Shown: positions 46,167-56,159 of the stretch, piece after piece | Layout of the letters: every line of letters starts with the position of its first letter | How positions within the stretch are numbered: position 1 is the stretch's first letter | Assembly: GCF_031195445.1 (NCBI RefSeq) | Contig: NZ_CP133480.1 | Location: 2,658,501-2,722,500, forward strand | Length of the DNA stretch: 64,000 nucleotides | DNA from: Acuticoccus sp. MNP-M23 | Lineage (GTDB): Bacteria > Pseudomonadota > Alphaproteobacteria > Rhizobiales > Amorphaceae | Direction of reading: 5' to 3' | Made by a program: the position numbers and the translations under genes | The notes under the pieces: model-generated | Database searches by the model: none | Seen by the model: the letters and a program-made list of their open reading frames with translations, nothing else | What the model was told of the DNA's origin: nothing

Positions 46167-47079
46167 TGCGGCCACCCTCCAGACGCCAGCGCTGCGTGGG
46201 ATCAAGCGCAATGCGCAGCCAGTTCGAGACGAGGTTGAGCGACAGCGTGGTGAGGATGATCGCAAGGCCGGGCCAGAAGGCGAGCCACCACGCGTTGGTG
46301 AGATAGGCACGGCCCTGGCTCACCATCAGCCCCCACGTGATTTCCGGCGGCTGGATGCCGATGCCCAGAAACGAAAGCGCGGACTCGGCGAGCATCACGA
46401 ACGCGAAATCCAGCGTCGCGATGGTCATCAGCGTCGGCACGGTGACGGGGAGGAGGTGGCGCAGGATGATCCGCCCGGAGGAGGCGCCCATCACCCTGGC
46501 CGCCTGCACGAACATCCGCTCCTTGATTTCCAGCACTTCGGCGCGGGTGGTGCGCAGGTAGATCGGAATGCGGGTGATGGCGAGGACGATGATGAGGTTG
46601 GCCACCGAAGGCGCCAGCGCATAAAGCACGACCACGGCCAGAAGCAGCGACGGAAACGACATGATGACGTCGGCGAGCCGCATGATGACCGCGCCGGTGC
46701 GCTTGCCGGCGTAGCCTGCCACAAGGCCAAGCCCCGTGCCGATGATGAGGGCGGCGACCACGGCGCCGGCGGCAATCATCATCGTGTTCTGTGCCGCGAC
46801 GATGATGCGCGCCAGAAGCGGCCGGCCGAGCGCGTCGCCGCCGAGAATGAACAGCCACCCCCGCTCCAGCTCGAACGGTGCGGCATTGCGCGCGCGCAAA
46901 TTCTGCTGCGAGGCCGCGTCGCCGAGGAGCAGCGGGCCGAGAAGCGCGCAAAGGACGACGATCAGCAGGAAGGAGGCTGCGCAGAAGGCGAACTTGTCGC
47001 GCCACAGCATGGAGATGGTGCGCACCAGCGGGTTGCGGCGGGGCGCGATAACGGGGGTCTGGGCATCGAGGATGGCCAT
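46159..47079 (-). CDS. DppC-type ABC transporter permease
   Basis: A 306-residue permease with about six membrane helices and an N-terminal OppC_N segment (VRTISMLWRDKFAFCAASFLL). The EAA loop is EIKERMFVQAARVMGASSGRIILRHLLP. The ending SNWLRIALDPTQRWRLEGG is typical of DppC. It starts 4 nt after the DppB-type stop and overlaps the ATPase gene by 8 nt. It pairs with the DppB-type permease. Confidence 0.94.
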
Positions 47080-47083
47080 GGGG

Positions 47084-48001
47084 TCAGGTCCTGATGCGTG
47101 GATCGAGCGCGGCGTAGGCGAGGTCGATCAGGAAATTCATCACGAAGATCGCGACGGCGGTGACGGTGATGGCGGCAAGGATGACGTTGAAGTCCCGCTG
47201 GAGGATGGAATCGATCATCAGCTTGCCGACGCCAGGGAAGCCGAAAATGGTTTCCACCACCACAGCGCCGTTGAGGAGCGAGGCTGCCTGATCGCCGATC
47301 ACGGTGATGACCGGCAGCATCGCGTTGCGCAGCGCATGGACGAACACGATGGACTTGTTCTTCACGCCCTTGGCACGCGCGGTCTTGACGTAGGCGGCGT
47401 TGAGGGCGGTGATCATCGAACCGCGGACGACCTGCACGATGAGGCCGAACGGGCGCAGGAACAGCACCCCCACCGGCAGCACCCAGTGAAGCGGTGAGCC
47501 GGTGCCGGAGGTGGGCACCCAGCCGAGCACCACCGCGAACACCACAATGGAGACGATGGCGATCCAGAAGTCCGGCGCGCTGGCGCCGACGAGCGAGAAG
47601 AAGGTCGCCAGCCGGTCGAACACACCGCCGACATTGAAGGCGGCGAGCGAGCCGATGAGAATTGCGCACAAGGTGACCAGCGTCATGGTGATGACGGCGA
47701 GCTGGAGCGTCCACGTGAACGCTTCGAGCACCACGTTGAGGGCAGGCTCGGCGCGGCGGATGGACTCGCCGAAGTCGAGCCGGATCACGTCGCCGAAATA
47801 GTGCAGAAACTGGACGTAAAGCGGATCGTTGAACCCGTGCAGTTCGCGAAACCGCTCACGGCTTTCCAGCGATGCGTCGATCGGCAGGAAAAGCGCCGTG
47901 GGGTCACCCGTCAGCCGCGACAGGAAGAACACCAGGACGATCAGGCCGACCAGAGAAATGGCGCTGGCGAACACGCGCCGGGCCAGAAACGCGCCCATCA
48001 A
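47084..48001 (-). CDS. DppB-type ABC transporter permease
   Basis: A 305-residue permease of the DppB/OppB type. The N-terminal FLARRVFASAISLVGLIVLVFF helix, the periplasmic LGWVPTSGTGSPLHWVLP segment and the EAA loop YVKTARAKGVKNKSIVFVHALRNAMLPVI are family features, as is the ending LAYAALDPRIRT. It follows the binding-protein gene after an 85-bp gap containing a perfect hairpin. Confidence 0.94.
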   Translation of the reverse strand: MMGAFLARRVFASAISLVGLIVLVFFLSRLTGDPTALFLPIDASLESRERFRELHGFNDPLYVQFLHYFGDVIRLDFGESIRRAEPALNVVLEAFTWTLQLAVITMTLVTLCAILIGSLAAFNVGGVFDRLATFFSLVGASAPDFWIAIVSIVVFAVVLGWVPTSGTGSPLHWVLPVGVLFLRPFGLIVQVVRGSMITALNAAYVKTARAKGVKNKSIVFVHALRNAMLPVITVIGDQAASLLNGAVVVETIFGFPGVGKLMIDSILQRDFNVILAAITVTAVAIFVMNFLIDLAYAALDPRIRT

Positions 48002-48049
48002 TCACCTCGATCAGACCACCGGCATGGCGCCGGGCTTTGCAAACGGGAA

Positions 48050-48074
48050 GCCCGCGCCGGATGCCGGCGCGGGC
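48050..48074 (-). promoter_or_regulatory. Perfect stem-loop between the peptide-type binding protein and DppB-type permease genes
   Basis: GCCCGCGCCGG and its exact reverse complement (11 bp) flank a 3-nt loop. On the minus strand it is followed by TTCCCGTTT. It probably protects the upstream binding-protein transcript or partly terminates transcription before the permease genes. Confidence 0.7.
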
Positions 48075-48086
48075 TGAGGGTCAGTC

Positions 48087-49592
48087 CTACTTGAAGCTGA
48101 TCTGAGACAGCTGCAGTTCGGAATTGGTGCGGATGGTGGGCTTGAAGTCGATCGTGTCGCTGACGCGGCTGAAGCCGACCATGTGGAAGAGCATGATGTC
48201 GGAAATCACGTCTTCCTGCAGGTAGGCGAACAGCTCCGACCAGAGGGCGGCGCGCTCGTCACCTGTGGCAGCGGTCGCCTTGGTGATCAGCTCGTCCACC
48301 TTGGGGTCCTCGATGGCGGACTGGAGCCCGTCCGAGTGGTACTTGAAGTACATCGAGAACACCGGGTCGCCGTTGGCATTGTCGTGCATGGCGGTGAACA
48401 GCTGCGGCTTGCGGTCTTCGGCGAAGGGCTTGGAGTAGATGTCGATCCACTCGGCCACTTCGTACATCTGCAGGTCGATGTTGAAGCCGACGTCCTGCAG
48501 CATGGACTGGATGGCTTCCAGCGTTTCCAGCACGTTGCCGAAATTGTTGGTCCGGCCGATCAGTTCGATCTCAGCGCCGGTGTCGACGCCATCGGCCTTG
48601 GCCTCTTCGAGCAGCGTGCGGGCACGGTCGGGGTCGTAGGCGTAGGGCTTGATGTCCGGGTTGGAACCCAGCGTGGTCGGCACGTTGATGGCGCTGGCAA
48701 GCTCGGTGCCGTCGGGCATGATGGTGCCGAGGAAGGCCTCGCGGTCGATGGCAAGGTTGAGCGCTTCACGCACGCGCTTGTCGTCCAGCGGCGGGTTGCC
48801 GACGTCGATGCGGATATAGACGGTCTCCGAGTTGGGGTAGGAGAAGTCCGTGTCCGGGTTGGTGGCGTCCTGCACCGAAATGTTGGGCGCGATTTCCGCC
48901 TCGCCGGTCTCCACCATTGCTGCGCGCACGGCGCTGTCGGCGCGGAACACATAGGTGGCGCCGGTCACTTCGGGCGACTGCGCCCACCAGTCGTTGTTGG
49001 CGGAGAGCTTGATATTCTGCCCGCGATTATACTCGTCGAACGTGTAGGGGCCGGTGCCGACCGGGGTCGTCACGTAGCTGTCCATCGGTGCGTCTTCCGG
49101 CACAACGGTCAGCGTGGACATCAGGAGCGGCAGGATCGGCTGCGGCGGGTCGACGGTCACGTCGAGGGTGGTGTCATCGACGACGTTGGTGGTCAGCTCC
49201 ATGCCGCCAAAATATTTTGCGCCGATCTCGCACACCAGCGCATCGTTGTTGATGGTGCGGGCGATGGAGTGGGCGACGTCCGCTGCGGTGAAGTCGCTGC
49301 CGTCGGAAAATTTCACGCCTTCGCGCAGGTTGAAGCGCCAGGTGCCGTCGCCCCTGTCTTCCCAGCTTGTGGCAAGCCGGGGCTGAAGGCCTTCGCCGGG
49401 CACCAGCTCGGTGACGGTTTCGGCAATGTTTTGCAGGACCACGCGGCCGATGTTCGACTGGGACGCCATGCAGGGGTCGACCAGCTCAAGCTCTTCGGAC
49501 AGCACGATGGTGACGTTGCGGTCCTGCGCGTAGGCAGTGCCCGCGGTGAGCGCGAGCACCGCGCCGACCGCAGTCATTGTCAGACTTCTCAT
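48087..49592 (-). CDS. Dipeptide/opine-type ABC transporter substrate-binding protein (family 5)
   Basis: A 501-residue periplasmic protein with a signal peptide (MRSLTMTAVGAVLALTAGTAYA) and the SBP_bac_5 fold (LRPEV-like segment FNLREGVKFSDGSDFTAADVAHSI near residue 82, DKRVREALNLAIDREAFLG near 270). The start at 49592 follows a CGAGGA ribosome-binding site and overlaps the EamA stop by 4 nt. The family binds peptides, opines, nickel, glutathione or oligosaccharides. Its operon partners (acid-sugar kinase and divergent PdxA2) make an acid sugar or a conjugate of one possible. Confidence 0.93.
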   Translation of the reverse strand: MRSLTMTAVGAVLALTAGTAYAQDRNVTIVLSEELELVDPCMASQSNIGRVVLQNIAETVTELVPGEGLQPRLATSWEDRGDGTWRFNLREGVKFSDGSDFTAADVAHSIARTINNDALVCEIGAKYFGGMELTTNVVDDTTLDVTVDPPQPILPLLMSTLTVVPEDAPMDSYVTTPVGTGPYTFDEYNRGQNIKLSANNDWWAQSPEVTGATYVFRADSAVRAAMVETGEAEIAPNISVQDATNPDTDFSYPNSETVYIRIDVGNPPLDDKRVREALNLAIDREAFLGTIMPDGTELASAINVPTTLGSNPDIKPYAYDPDRARTLLEEAKADGVDTGAEIELIGRTNNFGNVLETLEAIQSMLQDVGFNIDLQMYEVAEWIDIYSKPFAEDRKPQLFTAMHDNANGDPVFSMYFKYHSDGLQSAIEDPKVDELITKATAATGDERAALWSELFAYLQEDVISDIMLFHMVGFSRVSDTIDFKPTIRTNSELQLSQISFK

Positions 49593-50611
49593 TCCTCGGT
49601 TTCCTCCCGGTTGATCGTGGCGGCGTTTTTTGTGCCGCTTCTTGTGTCCGGCGTGGTTCCGTCCGGAACCTCCGCCAATTCGACATCCGCCAATCGAACT
49701 GTGCCGACGGGCGGAGTGCAAGTGTTATTCGCCCCGCGGTTGCGCGAACTTCTTGCAACGAGCGCGGTGGTGAGAAGGATCAGGCCCGCGCCGATCCATG
49801 TCGTCAGCTGCACGTCCTCGCCGAACAGGACGTAGGCCAGCAAGGCCACGAACGGCAGGCGCATGAAGTCGAAAGGCGCGACGAAGCTGGCGGGCGCCAT
49901 CGACACGGCGAGCGTGATCAGCGTCATGTTCAGGGCGCCGAATGCGCCCTGCATCATCAAGAGGCCCAGGATCGGCCAGGACGGCGTGGTCCACACGAAC
50001 AGGGCAGGGATGATCGCCAGCGGGACGGAGAGAATGAGGTTCCACGCCACCAGCGTGAATGCGCTCTCGTCCGCCGACATCCGCTTCAGGATCACCACGA
50101 TGGTGGCCTGCAAAAGCATGCCGATCACCGCGAGCCAGATCGCCGGCGGAATGCCGTGGGCGCCGGGGTCGAGGATGATGATCACCCCGATGAAGCCGAT
50201 GGGCAGCGCCAGCGCCCGCAGCCGGCCCACCTTTTCGCCGAGGATCAGCCAGGCGCCCAGCGTGACGAAGATCGGCACCGCAAACGCAATGGCCGTCACC
50301 TCCGCCAGCGGCGCGTGCGCAAGCGCCGCAAAGAACGCAACCAGCGAGAGAAGCTTGAGCCCGGCCCGCAGCGCATGCAGCGGCAGGCGCGTGGTGGTGA
50401 GGTTGTGCCTGCGCGCCAGGATCCACGGCATCACCACAATGAGGCCGAACAGCGCCCGGAAAAAGCCGATGGCAAACGGATGCACCTCGACCGCGACGAC
50501 GCGGACGATCGCGGCGTCCACGGCGTTGAACGCTGCGGCCAGCGTCATCAGCGCGGCAGCGATCAGGTGAGCATGGCCGGCTGTGGACTGCCCCGCGCGC
50601 CATGCCATCAC
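49589..50611 (-). CDS. EamA/DMT-family transporter with C-terminal extension
   Basis: A 340-residue membrane protein with ten predicted helices in two EamA repeats (HLIAAALMTLAAAFNAVDAA in the first, AIWLAVIGMLLQATIVVILK in the second). DMT proteins usually export metabolites or amino acids, less often import them. The last 50 residues (from about ARSSRNRGANN) are polar, low in homology signal and encoded over what could be the promoter or leader of the downstream binding-protein gene. Its start may be 50611 or the adjacent ATG 50608. It is the first gene of the leftward operon. Confidence 0.88.
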   Translation of the reverse strand: MMAWRAGQSTAGHAHLIAAALMTLAAAFNAVDAAIVRVVAVEVHPFAIGFFRALFGLIVVMPWILARRHNLTTTRLPLHALRAGLKLLSLVAFFAALAHAPLAEVTAIAFAVPIFVTLGAWLILGEKVGRLRALALPIGFIGVIIILDPGAHGIPPAIWLAVIGMLLQATIVVILKRMSADESAFTLVAWNLILSVPLAIIPALFVWTTPSWPILGLLMMQGAFGALNMTLITLAVSMAPASFVAPFDFMRLPFVALLAYVLFGEDVQLTTWIGAGLILLTTALVARSSRNRGANNTCTPPVGTVRLADVELAEVPDGTTPDTRSGTKNAATINREETEE

Positions 50612-50789
50612 GCCAGGGGCTCCCCGTTGCGGGTGTAAACATGGCTTGAAGGATGCTCATGGGGTCGATAATTTGTCAACGTATAACCTTGAGGCGTGTT
50701 TTCGAAGGGCGTGGATTCATTTTAGTGCATTGTTTTTTATGATGATATTTCAGAATATCGGCTGTGGCCGGTTTGTTTTCTGAATTCAT

Positions 50790-50806
50790 ACAACTTGACA
50801 AGTTGT
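50790..50806. promoter_or_regulatory. Perfect 17-bp palindrome, candidate GntR/FCD operator
   Basis: ACAACTTG-A-CAAGTTGT, 8-bp arms around one base, in the 237-bp AT-rich divergent region between the EamA-led and sialidase-led operons (50612-50848). FCD-type GntR regulators commonly bind TTGT/ACAA-type palindromes. TTGACA within it (50795-50800) matches a -35 box, so binding would mask a promoter. A partial copy (TTGTCAAC) lies at 50673-50680. The GntR/FCD gene at 55101 is the obvious candidate. Confidence 0.65.
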
Positions 50807-50848
50807 CTACGGGGCGGGAGGCTGAGGACCTTGTGGAAGAGCACGACG

Positions 50849-52102
50849 ATGGCGGACGACACACGATTTTGGGCTGGAAACGCGCCGCCGTCACCCCAGG
50901 CCATTGCGGCGGCCATGTCGTGCCGGCTGGCGCCGGGCGACGGCGGGGTGCTTTCGGCATTGCTGCCCTCGCCGCAGGTGCAAAATCACGCACCGTTTGT
51001 GGCCGAACTCCCCGGCGGGGACTGCCTGTGCCTGTGGTTTGCCGGCAGCCTGGAAGGCGCCCGTGACATTGCCATCCATGGCGCCATCCTGCCCCTCGGG
51101 TCGGACCGGTTCGGCCCCACTGTCGCCATCACCGACGATCCGGTCCGCTCCGAGCAGAACCCCTTGCTGGTGATCGGCCGGACGGGCGGCCTCCACCTCA
51201 TCAACACCGCGCAACCCTCCGGCCATCAGGACCGCTGCGCCCTGCGCCACCGCCGCCTCGCCGTCGACGGCACGGCAATCACTGCATCGGAGGCGCGCGA
51301 CCTGCCACTGCCGCGCGGAACCTTCGTGCGCAGCCCGGTCCATGTGGGCGAGGACGGCCGCTGGCTGATCCCCCTGTTCCGCTGCAACCCTGCGCCGGGC
51401 GAGGCGTGGACGGGCCGGTACGACACGGCCGCCGTCGGCATCAGCCGCGACGAGGGGGCGACAATCGAGATTGTGGACGTGCCGGGATCGGTGGGCTGCG
51501 TCCACATGGCCATCGTGGCAGACGGCGACCATCTGGCGGCCTTTTTCCGGCGCCGGCAAGCCGATTGGATCCACCGCAGCGAAAGCGTCGACGGCGGGGC
51601 GAGCTGGTCCGTTCCCGCTTCGACGGATTGTCCGAACAACAATTCGTCCCTGTCGGCCATTGCGTTGGCGGACGGGCGGATCGCCATCGCCTCCAATCCG
51701 ACGAGCGCCAGCGAGCACTCCGCCCGCCGCGCCTCGCTTTATGACGAGCTGGACGGCGACGATGCGGCCGCAGGCGAAGACGAAGCCCCGGCCGCGGTGC
51801 GTCCGCGCGAGGCCTGCACGCCCGTCTGGGGCATTCCGCGGGCGCCGCTGTCGATCAGCGTTTCGGCGGACGGCGGGCGCACCTTTCCCCTGCGGCGCGT
51901 GGTGGAAGACGGCCCCGGCACCTGCCTCACCAACAATTCGCTGGATGGGCAAAACCACGAACTGTCCTATCCCTCTTTGGTGCAGCGGGCGGACGGCGGG
52001 CTTGATCTCGCCTACACGTTCCACCGCAGGGCCATCAAATTCACGCGCCTTCCCGCCGGCTGGATCGACGGGGAAACGCGCGGCGGGGAGAGCGACGCAT
52101 GA
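50849..52102 (+). CDS. Sialidase-like BNR-repeat protein (COG4692 type)
   Basis: A 417-residue protein of the predicted neuraminidase group. Asp-box-like motifs are [16 protein letters not shown] and SADGGRTF, and the C-terminus has [25 protein letters not shown]. There is no signal peptide, so it is cytoplasmic. Relatives often occur in gene clusters for plant or algal sugar-acid breakdown, with untested activity. It probably acts as a hydrolase, lactonase or lyase on an internalised sugar-acid conjugate rather than on sialic acid. The ATG at 50849 has a GGAAGAG ribosome-binding site. Its stop overlaps the PdxA2 start (ATGA). Confidence 0.82.
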   Translation: MADDTRFWAGNAPPSPQAIAAAMSCRLAPGDGGVLSALLPSPQVQNHAPFVAELPGGDCLCLWFAGSLEGARDIAIHGAILPLGSDRFGPTVAITDDPVRSEQNPLLVIGRTGGLHLINTAQPSGHQDRCALRHRRLAVDGTAITASEARDLPLPRGTFVRSPVHVGEDGRWLIPLFRCNPAPGEAWTGRYDTAAVGISRDEGATIEIVDVPGSVGCVHMAIVADGDHLAAFFRRRQADWIHRSESVDGGASWSVPASTDCPNNNSSLSAIALADGRIAIASNPTSASEHSARRASLYDELDGDDAAAGEDEAPAAVRPREACTPVWGIPRAPLSISVSADGGRTFPLRRVVEDGPGTCLTNNSLDGQNHELSYPSLVQRADGGLDLAYTFHRRAIKFTRLPAGWIDGETRGGESDA

Positions 52103-53049
52103 CTGAAATTCTGGGCATCACCATGGGAGACCCGGCGGGGGTCGGCCCGGAGATCACCGTCAAGGCACTGGCCGAGATGTCGGCGGGGGACCGCGCCAAC
52201 ACCCGCGTGTTCGGCAATCGCGCCACGCTGGATGCTGCGCAGGACGCGGCCGGCACGGCGGTCGATCTGGGCGGGATGGTCCACGACATCGAAATCGAGG
52301 GCGGACCGCTGCCCTTCGGCAAGATTTCCCCGGCGGCGGGCGATGCGGCGTTCCGCTTCATCGAGGCGGCCATCCGTGCGGCGGAGCGGGGCGATATCGC
52401 GTGCATCGTGACGGCGCCCATCAACAAGGGGGCGCTGAATGCGGCCGGTCACCACTATGACGGCCACACCGGGCTCCTGCGCGAGCTGACCGGGGCGGAC
52501 GCGGCATACATGCTGCTGGCGTCCGAGCGGCTGAAGGTGATCCACGTCTCCACCCACGTTTCGCTGCGTGATGCCATCGGCCGTGCAACACCGGAGCGGG
52601 TGCTGTCCACCATCCGCGCCGGCAACGCGCACCTCAAGCGGATCGGCATCGAAGCGCCGCGCATCGCTGTCGCCGGCATCAACCCCCACTGCGGCGAAGA
52701 CGGCCTGTTCGGCCGCGAGGACGATGACCAGATTGCCCCGGCCGTCTCCACCGCCCGCGGCGAGGGGATCGACGTCAAGGGCCCGATTTCGGCAGATACC
52801 GTGTTTCACCGCGCCTATCAGGGCGCGTTCGATCTCGTGGTCGCGCAATATCACGACCAGGGGCACATCCCCATCAAGCTCGTCGCGTTCGACACGGCGG
52901 TCAACGTGTCGGTGGGGCTGCCCATCGACCGCACGTCCGTCGACCACGGCACCGCGTTTGACATTGCCGGCACCGGCAAGGCCAACCACGGCAACATGAT
53001 GTCGGCGCTGGCCTATGCGCGCCGTCTTGCGAAAGGCCCCAAAGCATGA
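52099..53049 (+). CDS. pdxA2: PdxA2-type 4-phospho-acid-sugar dehydrogenase (PdxA family)
   Basis: A 316-residue NAD-dependent metal enzyme of the PdxA fold. [14 protein letters not shown] at the N-terminus, the metal-site histidines in [33 protein letters not shown] and the C-terminal NHGNMMSAL are present. PdxA in vitamin B6 synthesis oxidises 4-phosphohydroxy-threonine; PdxA2 members next to DUF1537 kinases instead convert 4-phospho-D-threonate to dihydroxyacetone phosphate and CO2. The catabolic neighbours and the DUF1537 kinase across the same promoter favour the latter. It overlaps both adjoining genes by 4 nt. Confidence 0.9.
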   Translation: MTEILGITMGDPAGVGPEITVKALAEMSAGDRANTRVFGNRATLDAAQDAAGTAVDLGGMVHDIEIEGGPLPFGKISPAAGDAAFRFIEAAIRAAERGDIACIVTAPINKGALNAAGHHYDGHTGLLRELTGADAAYMLLASERLKVIHVSTHVSLRDAIGRATPERVLSTIRAGNAHLKRIGIEAPRIAVAGINPHCGEDGLFGREDDDQIAPAVSTARGEGIDVKGPISADTVFHRAYQGAFDLVVAQYHDQGHIPIKLVAFDTAVNVSVGLPIDRTSVDHGTAFDIAGTGKANHGNMMSALAYARRLAKGPKA

Positions 53050-53960
53050 CCACCCCATCGCTCGCCGGGGTCTACAGTGCCGCCACAACGCCGGTAACGG
53101 CCAGCGGCGCGCCCGACACCGGGCGTTTTGCCGAGCATTGCAAGGCGCTGCTGGCCGAGGGCTGCCACGGCATCGCGCTTCTGGGCACCACAGGCGAGGC
53201 AAACTCGTTCGGCCTCAACGAGCGGCAGGAGCTTCTGGACAGCGTTGTTGCGGCCGGGATCGATCCGGCACGGCTGATGCCGGGCACCGGCACCGCAAAC
53301 CTTCCCGACACGGTGGCGCTGACCCGCCATGCGGTGGCAGCGGGCGTTGCGGCGGTGGTGATGCTGCCGCCATTTTACTACAAGGGCGTGAGCGACGAGG
53401 GCGTGCTGCGCGCCTACTGCGAAACCATCGAGGCGGTGGGCGATGCGCGGCTGAAGGTGGTGCTTTACCACATCCCCCAGATGTCCGGCGTGACGATCAG
53501 CCCTGCCATCATCGAGGCGCTGCTGAAGCGCTATCCGGACACTGTGGTCGGCATCAAGGATTCAGCCGGCGACATTGACCGGATGCGCGAGATCATCGCT
53601 GCGTTTCCGGGGTTCCAGCTCTTTGCCGGAGCCGATCCGTTGCTCCTTCCGGTGTTGCAGGCGGGCGGGGCGGGCTGCATCACGGCCACCTCCAATCTGG
53701 TTGCCGCCGCGCTGCGCACCGTCTTCGACAATCACGCCGACCCCGCCGCGTCCGCCGCGGTGGATGCTGCGCAGGCGCACATTGTGGCAATGCGCACCCT
53801 CACCAACGCCTATGTGCAGATCCCCACGGTGAAGGCGATGGTCGCCCGCCGCCGCGGTGCGCCGGAGTGGACCAACGTGCGTGCCCCGCTGCTGCCGCTG
53901 ACCGAGGCCGAACGCGCGGACGTGGAAACGCAAATGGCTGCACTGGAGCAAGCACGATGA
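53046..53960 (+). CDS. DapA/NanA-family aldolase or lyase
   Basis: A 304-residue class I aldolase-type TIM barrel. [15 protein letters not shown] (about residue 42), the YHIP tyrosine (LYHIPQMSG near 140) and the Schiff-base lysine in VGIKDSAGD near 167 are intact, so catalysis by imine chemistry is expected. The family includes dihydrodipicolinate synthase, N-acetylneuraminate lyase, 2-keto-3-deoxy sugar acid aldolases and hydroxyproline-pathway deaminases. In this catabolic operon a 2-keto-3-deoxy acid aldolase or dehydratase is more likely than lysine synthesis. It overlaps both neighbours by 4 nt. Confidence 0.9.
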   Translation: MTTPSLAGVYSAATTPVTASGAPDTGRFAEHCKALLAEGCHGIALLGTTGEANSFGLNERQELLDSVVAAGIDPARLMPGTGTANLPDTVALTRHAVAAGVAAVVMLPPFYYKGVSDEGVLRAYCETIEAVGDARLKVVLYHIPQMSGVTISPAIIEALLKRYPDTVVGIKDSAGDIDRMREIIAAFPGFQLFAGADPLLLPVLQAGGAGCITATSNLVAAALRTVFDNHADPAASAAVDAAQAHIVAMRTLTNAYVQIPTVKAMVARRRGAPEWTNVRAPLLPLTEAERADVETQMAALEQAR

Positions 53961-55069
53961 GCATGAGCCAACCCATCACCCTGCACCAGCCGCGCCGCGT
54001 CGAGATCGGAGCCGGCAAGGGCAGGCTGATCGGCGAGTGGGCGGCTACGTTCGACGGCCCGGTGCTCGTCATCTCCGGCAAGAGCACCGCGCGCCTTGCG
54101 GGCGAACTCGGCCTCGGCAGCGCCGCTATCTTCGACGGCGTTCTGCCGGAGCCCGAAACCGGCGTGCTGGATGCAGCGCTCGAAATGGCGCGCGAGGTGA
54201 GGCCCGCCGCAATTGTCGGGCTTGGCGGCGGTTCGCCGATGGACGTTGCCAAGCTGGTTGCCGCCATGTGGGACGGCACGCAGACCATCGAGGACGTTTC
54301 CGGCAACGACAAGGTCAAGGGTCGCAACACCGCGCTGGCGCAGGTGCCGACCACGGCGGGAACCGGCTCGGAGGCCGGCATTCGCGCGCTGGTCACCAAC
54401 CCGGACACCCACGCCAAGATTGCCGTCGGCAGCGCCCACATGATTGCAGATCTCGCAGTGCTGGACCCGGTGCTGACCCACTCGGTGCCGCCGGCAATCA
54501 CGGCGGCCACAGGCGTCGATGCGCTGGCCCACTGCGTGGAGGCGTTCACCAGCCTCAAGTCCCACGATCTGGTGGACGATTTCGCCCGGCGCGGGATGGC
54601 GCTGGTCGGCCGCTATCTCGCCCGTGCCGTGGCCGATGGCAGCGACACCGAAGCGCGCGCCGGCATGATGCTGGCAAGCTTTTATGGCGGGGTCTGCCTT
54701 GGCCCGGTCAACACCGCAGCGGGGCATGCGCTGGCCTATCCGCTCGGAACCCGGCTTGGCATGGCGCACGGGCTCGCCAACGCAATCATCTTCCCGCACG
54801 TGCTGGCGTTCAACCAGCAGGCCGTGCCGGAAAAGACGGCCGAGATTGCAACGGCGCTCGGCATTCCCGCCGGCACCGACGTTCTGGCCGGCGCGCGTGA
54901 ATGGTGCGAAAGCCTTGGTGTGGAGATGCGCATGTCCGCCCATGGCGCAAAGGCCGGCGATCTGCCCGCATGGGCCGAGGAAGCCCACGCCATCCGCCGC
55001 CTGATGGACAACAACCCCCGCGACATGAGTGCCGACGACGTTCTCGCCATCTACCGCGCCGCCGGCTGA
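53957..55069 (+). CDS. Iron-containing alcohol dehydrogenase
   Basis: A 370-residue group III (Fe-dependent) alcohol dehydrogenase. GLGGGSPMDVAKLVA (NAD-binding, about residue 88), the PTTAGTGSEA motif and the metal ligands in GVDALAHCVEAF, HALAYPLGTRLGMAHGLANA are present. It likely reduces an aldehyde released by the aldolase or oxidises an alcohol entering the pathway. The ATG at 53957 overlaps the aldolase stop by 4 nt. It is the last gene of the rightward operon, convergent with the GntR gene 31 nt away. Confidence 0.92.
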   Translation: MSMSQPITLHQPRRVEIGAGKGRLIGEWAATFDGPVLVISGKSTARLAGELGLGSAAIFDGVLPEPETGVLDAALEMAREVRPAAIVGLGGGSPMDVAKLVAAMWDGTQTIEDVSGNDKVKGRNTALAQVPTTAGTGSEAGIRALVTNPDTHAKIAVGSAHMIADLAVLDPVLTHSVPPAITAATGVDALAHCVEAFTSLKSHDLVDDFARRGMALVGRYLARAVADGSDTEARAGMMLASFYGGVCLGPVNTAAGHALAYPLGTRLGMAHGLANAIIFPHVLAFNQQAVPEKTAEIATALGIPAGTDVLAGAREWCESLGVEMRMSAHGAKAGDLPAWAEEAHAIRRLMDNNPRDMSADDVLAIYRAAG

Positions 55070-55100
55070 CCGGGCGACGGGATCGCGCACTGGCGCTGCC

Positions 55101-55832
55101 TCAGGGCGCACCGCCATTGCGCTGGCTTTCGAACAGCCGTGCCCGCGAATGCTCAAGATGGCCGCGCATCAGTTTGGCGGCCAGATCGGCGTCCCCGCGC
55201 GCAACCGCCTCGAAGATCGCCTGATGCTCGGCAAACACATGGCCGAGCCCGTCGGCCCGCGCCTTCAGCGACAGGCCATGAAGCTGCATGCCCACCGCAA
55301 TATGGCTTTCCAGTGAGGCCATTGCTGTGGCGTAGTAGGGGTTGGTGGATGCCCTTGCGATGGCAAGGTGGAAGGAAAAATCCGCATCTTCGCGGTGGCG
55401 GCTGGTGTGGGTCGCCTCGCGCATCAGGTTGAGCGCGCGCTCCACGTCGGCCAGTGCCGCCTCGGTGTGGGAGAGGGCCGCCCGCGCCGCTGCCGCAGGC
55501 TCCACCGTGATGCGGAACTCGTAGCAGTCCGACAGGTCGGCGAGGTTTTCCAGCTCGCCGAAGCCGAGCGGTTCGCGCACGCCCGTTGCGCGCACGAAGC
55601 TGCCGGCCCCCTGCCGGGAATAGATCAGCCCCTTTTCGCGCAGGCGCCGCAGCGCATCGCGGATCACCGGACGCGAGACCTCGAATTCGGCTGCAAGCGC
55701 ATGTTCGGGCGGCAACCGCTCGTCTGCGTCGTAGGCGCCGGACTTGATGGCCCGCTGGAGGTGGCCGAACACCGTTTCGCCGAGGCGGCGGCGTGGCGGC
55801 CGCGCCTCCCTCTGGCTTGGTTGTTCGGTCAT
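55101..55832 (-). CDS. GntR/FadR-type transcriptional regulator with FCD domain
   Basis: A 243-residue regulator. The winged helix-turn-helix spans about 15-80 (LPPEHALAAEFEVSRPVIRDALRRLREKGLI), followed by a helical FCD sensor domain with the metal-ligand pattern in EDADFSFHLAIARASTN, ESHIAVGMQL and FAEHQAIFEAVARGD. FCD regulators usually bind a carboxylate or sugar-acid ligand. It lies between the sialidase-led operon and the Liv-type cassette; the palindrome at 50790 and the divergent gap at 55833-56159 are its likely targets. The start at 55832 is chosen at the closest ATG to the DNA-binding domain. Confidence 0.9.
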   Translation of the reverse strand: MTEQPSQREARPPRRRLGETVFGHLQRAIKSGAYDADERLPPEHALAAEFEVSRPVIRDALRRLREKGLIYSRQGAGSFVRATGVREPLGFGELENLADLSDCYEFRITVEPAAAARAALSHTEAALADVERALNLMREATHTSRHREDADFSFHLAIARASTNPYYATAMASLESHIAVGMQLHGLSLKARADGLGHVFAEHQAIFEAVARGDADLAAKLMRGHLEHSRARLFESQRNGGAP

Positions 55833-56159
55833 GGTTGCTGTCAAACCCTCCGGGCGTGCACCGCCGTTCTGCGGCGTGGTGGCCTTGCCGAATATGCCCA
55901 ATCCGGAGCCTGCGAAGCAAGCAGACTGCGGCCTCCGGATGCGTGAAACTGCAATCGGGCGGCAGGACTTCCGCGCGGTGGGCAACGCAGCACGCCGCAG
56001 CCCGATTTTTGCTGCATTGCACAATCAAGCGGCACGATCATTGTCGGTGCACTGATGTATTGATGGAAGATGTTTTATGTGTAAACTATCTGCCGAAACA
56101 CCTTGCGCAGTCCTTTGTGCGGGGCAGTCACACCGATGACCGTAGAGAAGGGCCTCACA
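55833..56159. promoter_or_regulatory. 327-bp divergent promoter region between the GntR gene and the Liv-type cassette
   Basis: No gene of its own is visible. The part from about 56040 to 56110 is AT-rich (TTTTATGTGTAAACT) and probably holds the rightward promoter. I see no close copy of the 50790 palindrome and no strong hairpin. An in-frame ATG at 56136 could extend the binding-protein gene by eight codons. Confidence 0.4.

Noticed and set aside
50849-52102. Calling the sialidase-like protein a true sialidase for sialic acid use
   Set aside because: It lacks a signal peptide, and the surrounding genes do not include NanK, NanE or NagA. The DapA-family neighbour alone does not make a sialic acid pathway.
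52099-53049. Assigning PdxA to vitamin B6 biosynthesis
   Set aside because: No other pyridoxine genes are near, and the DUF1537 kinase under the same divergent promoter fits the catabolic PdxA2 role better.
53046-53960. DapA-family protein as dihydrodipicolinate synthase for lysine synthesis
   Set aside because: It is translationally coupled to catabolic genes, and the family has many aldolases of similar sequence.
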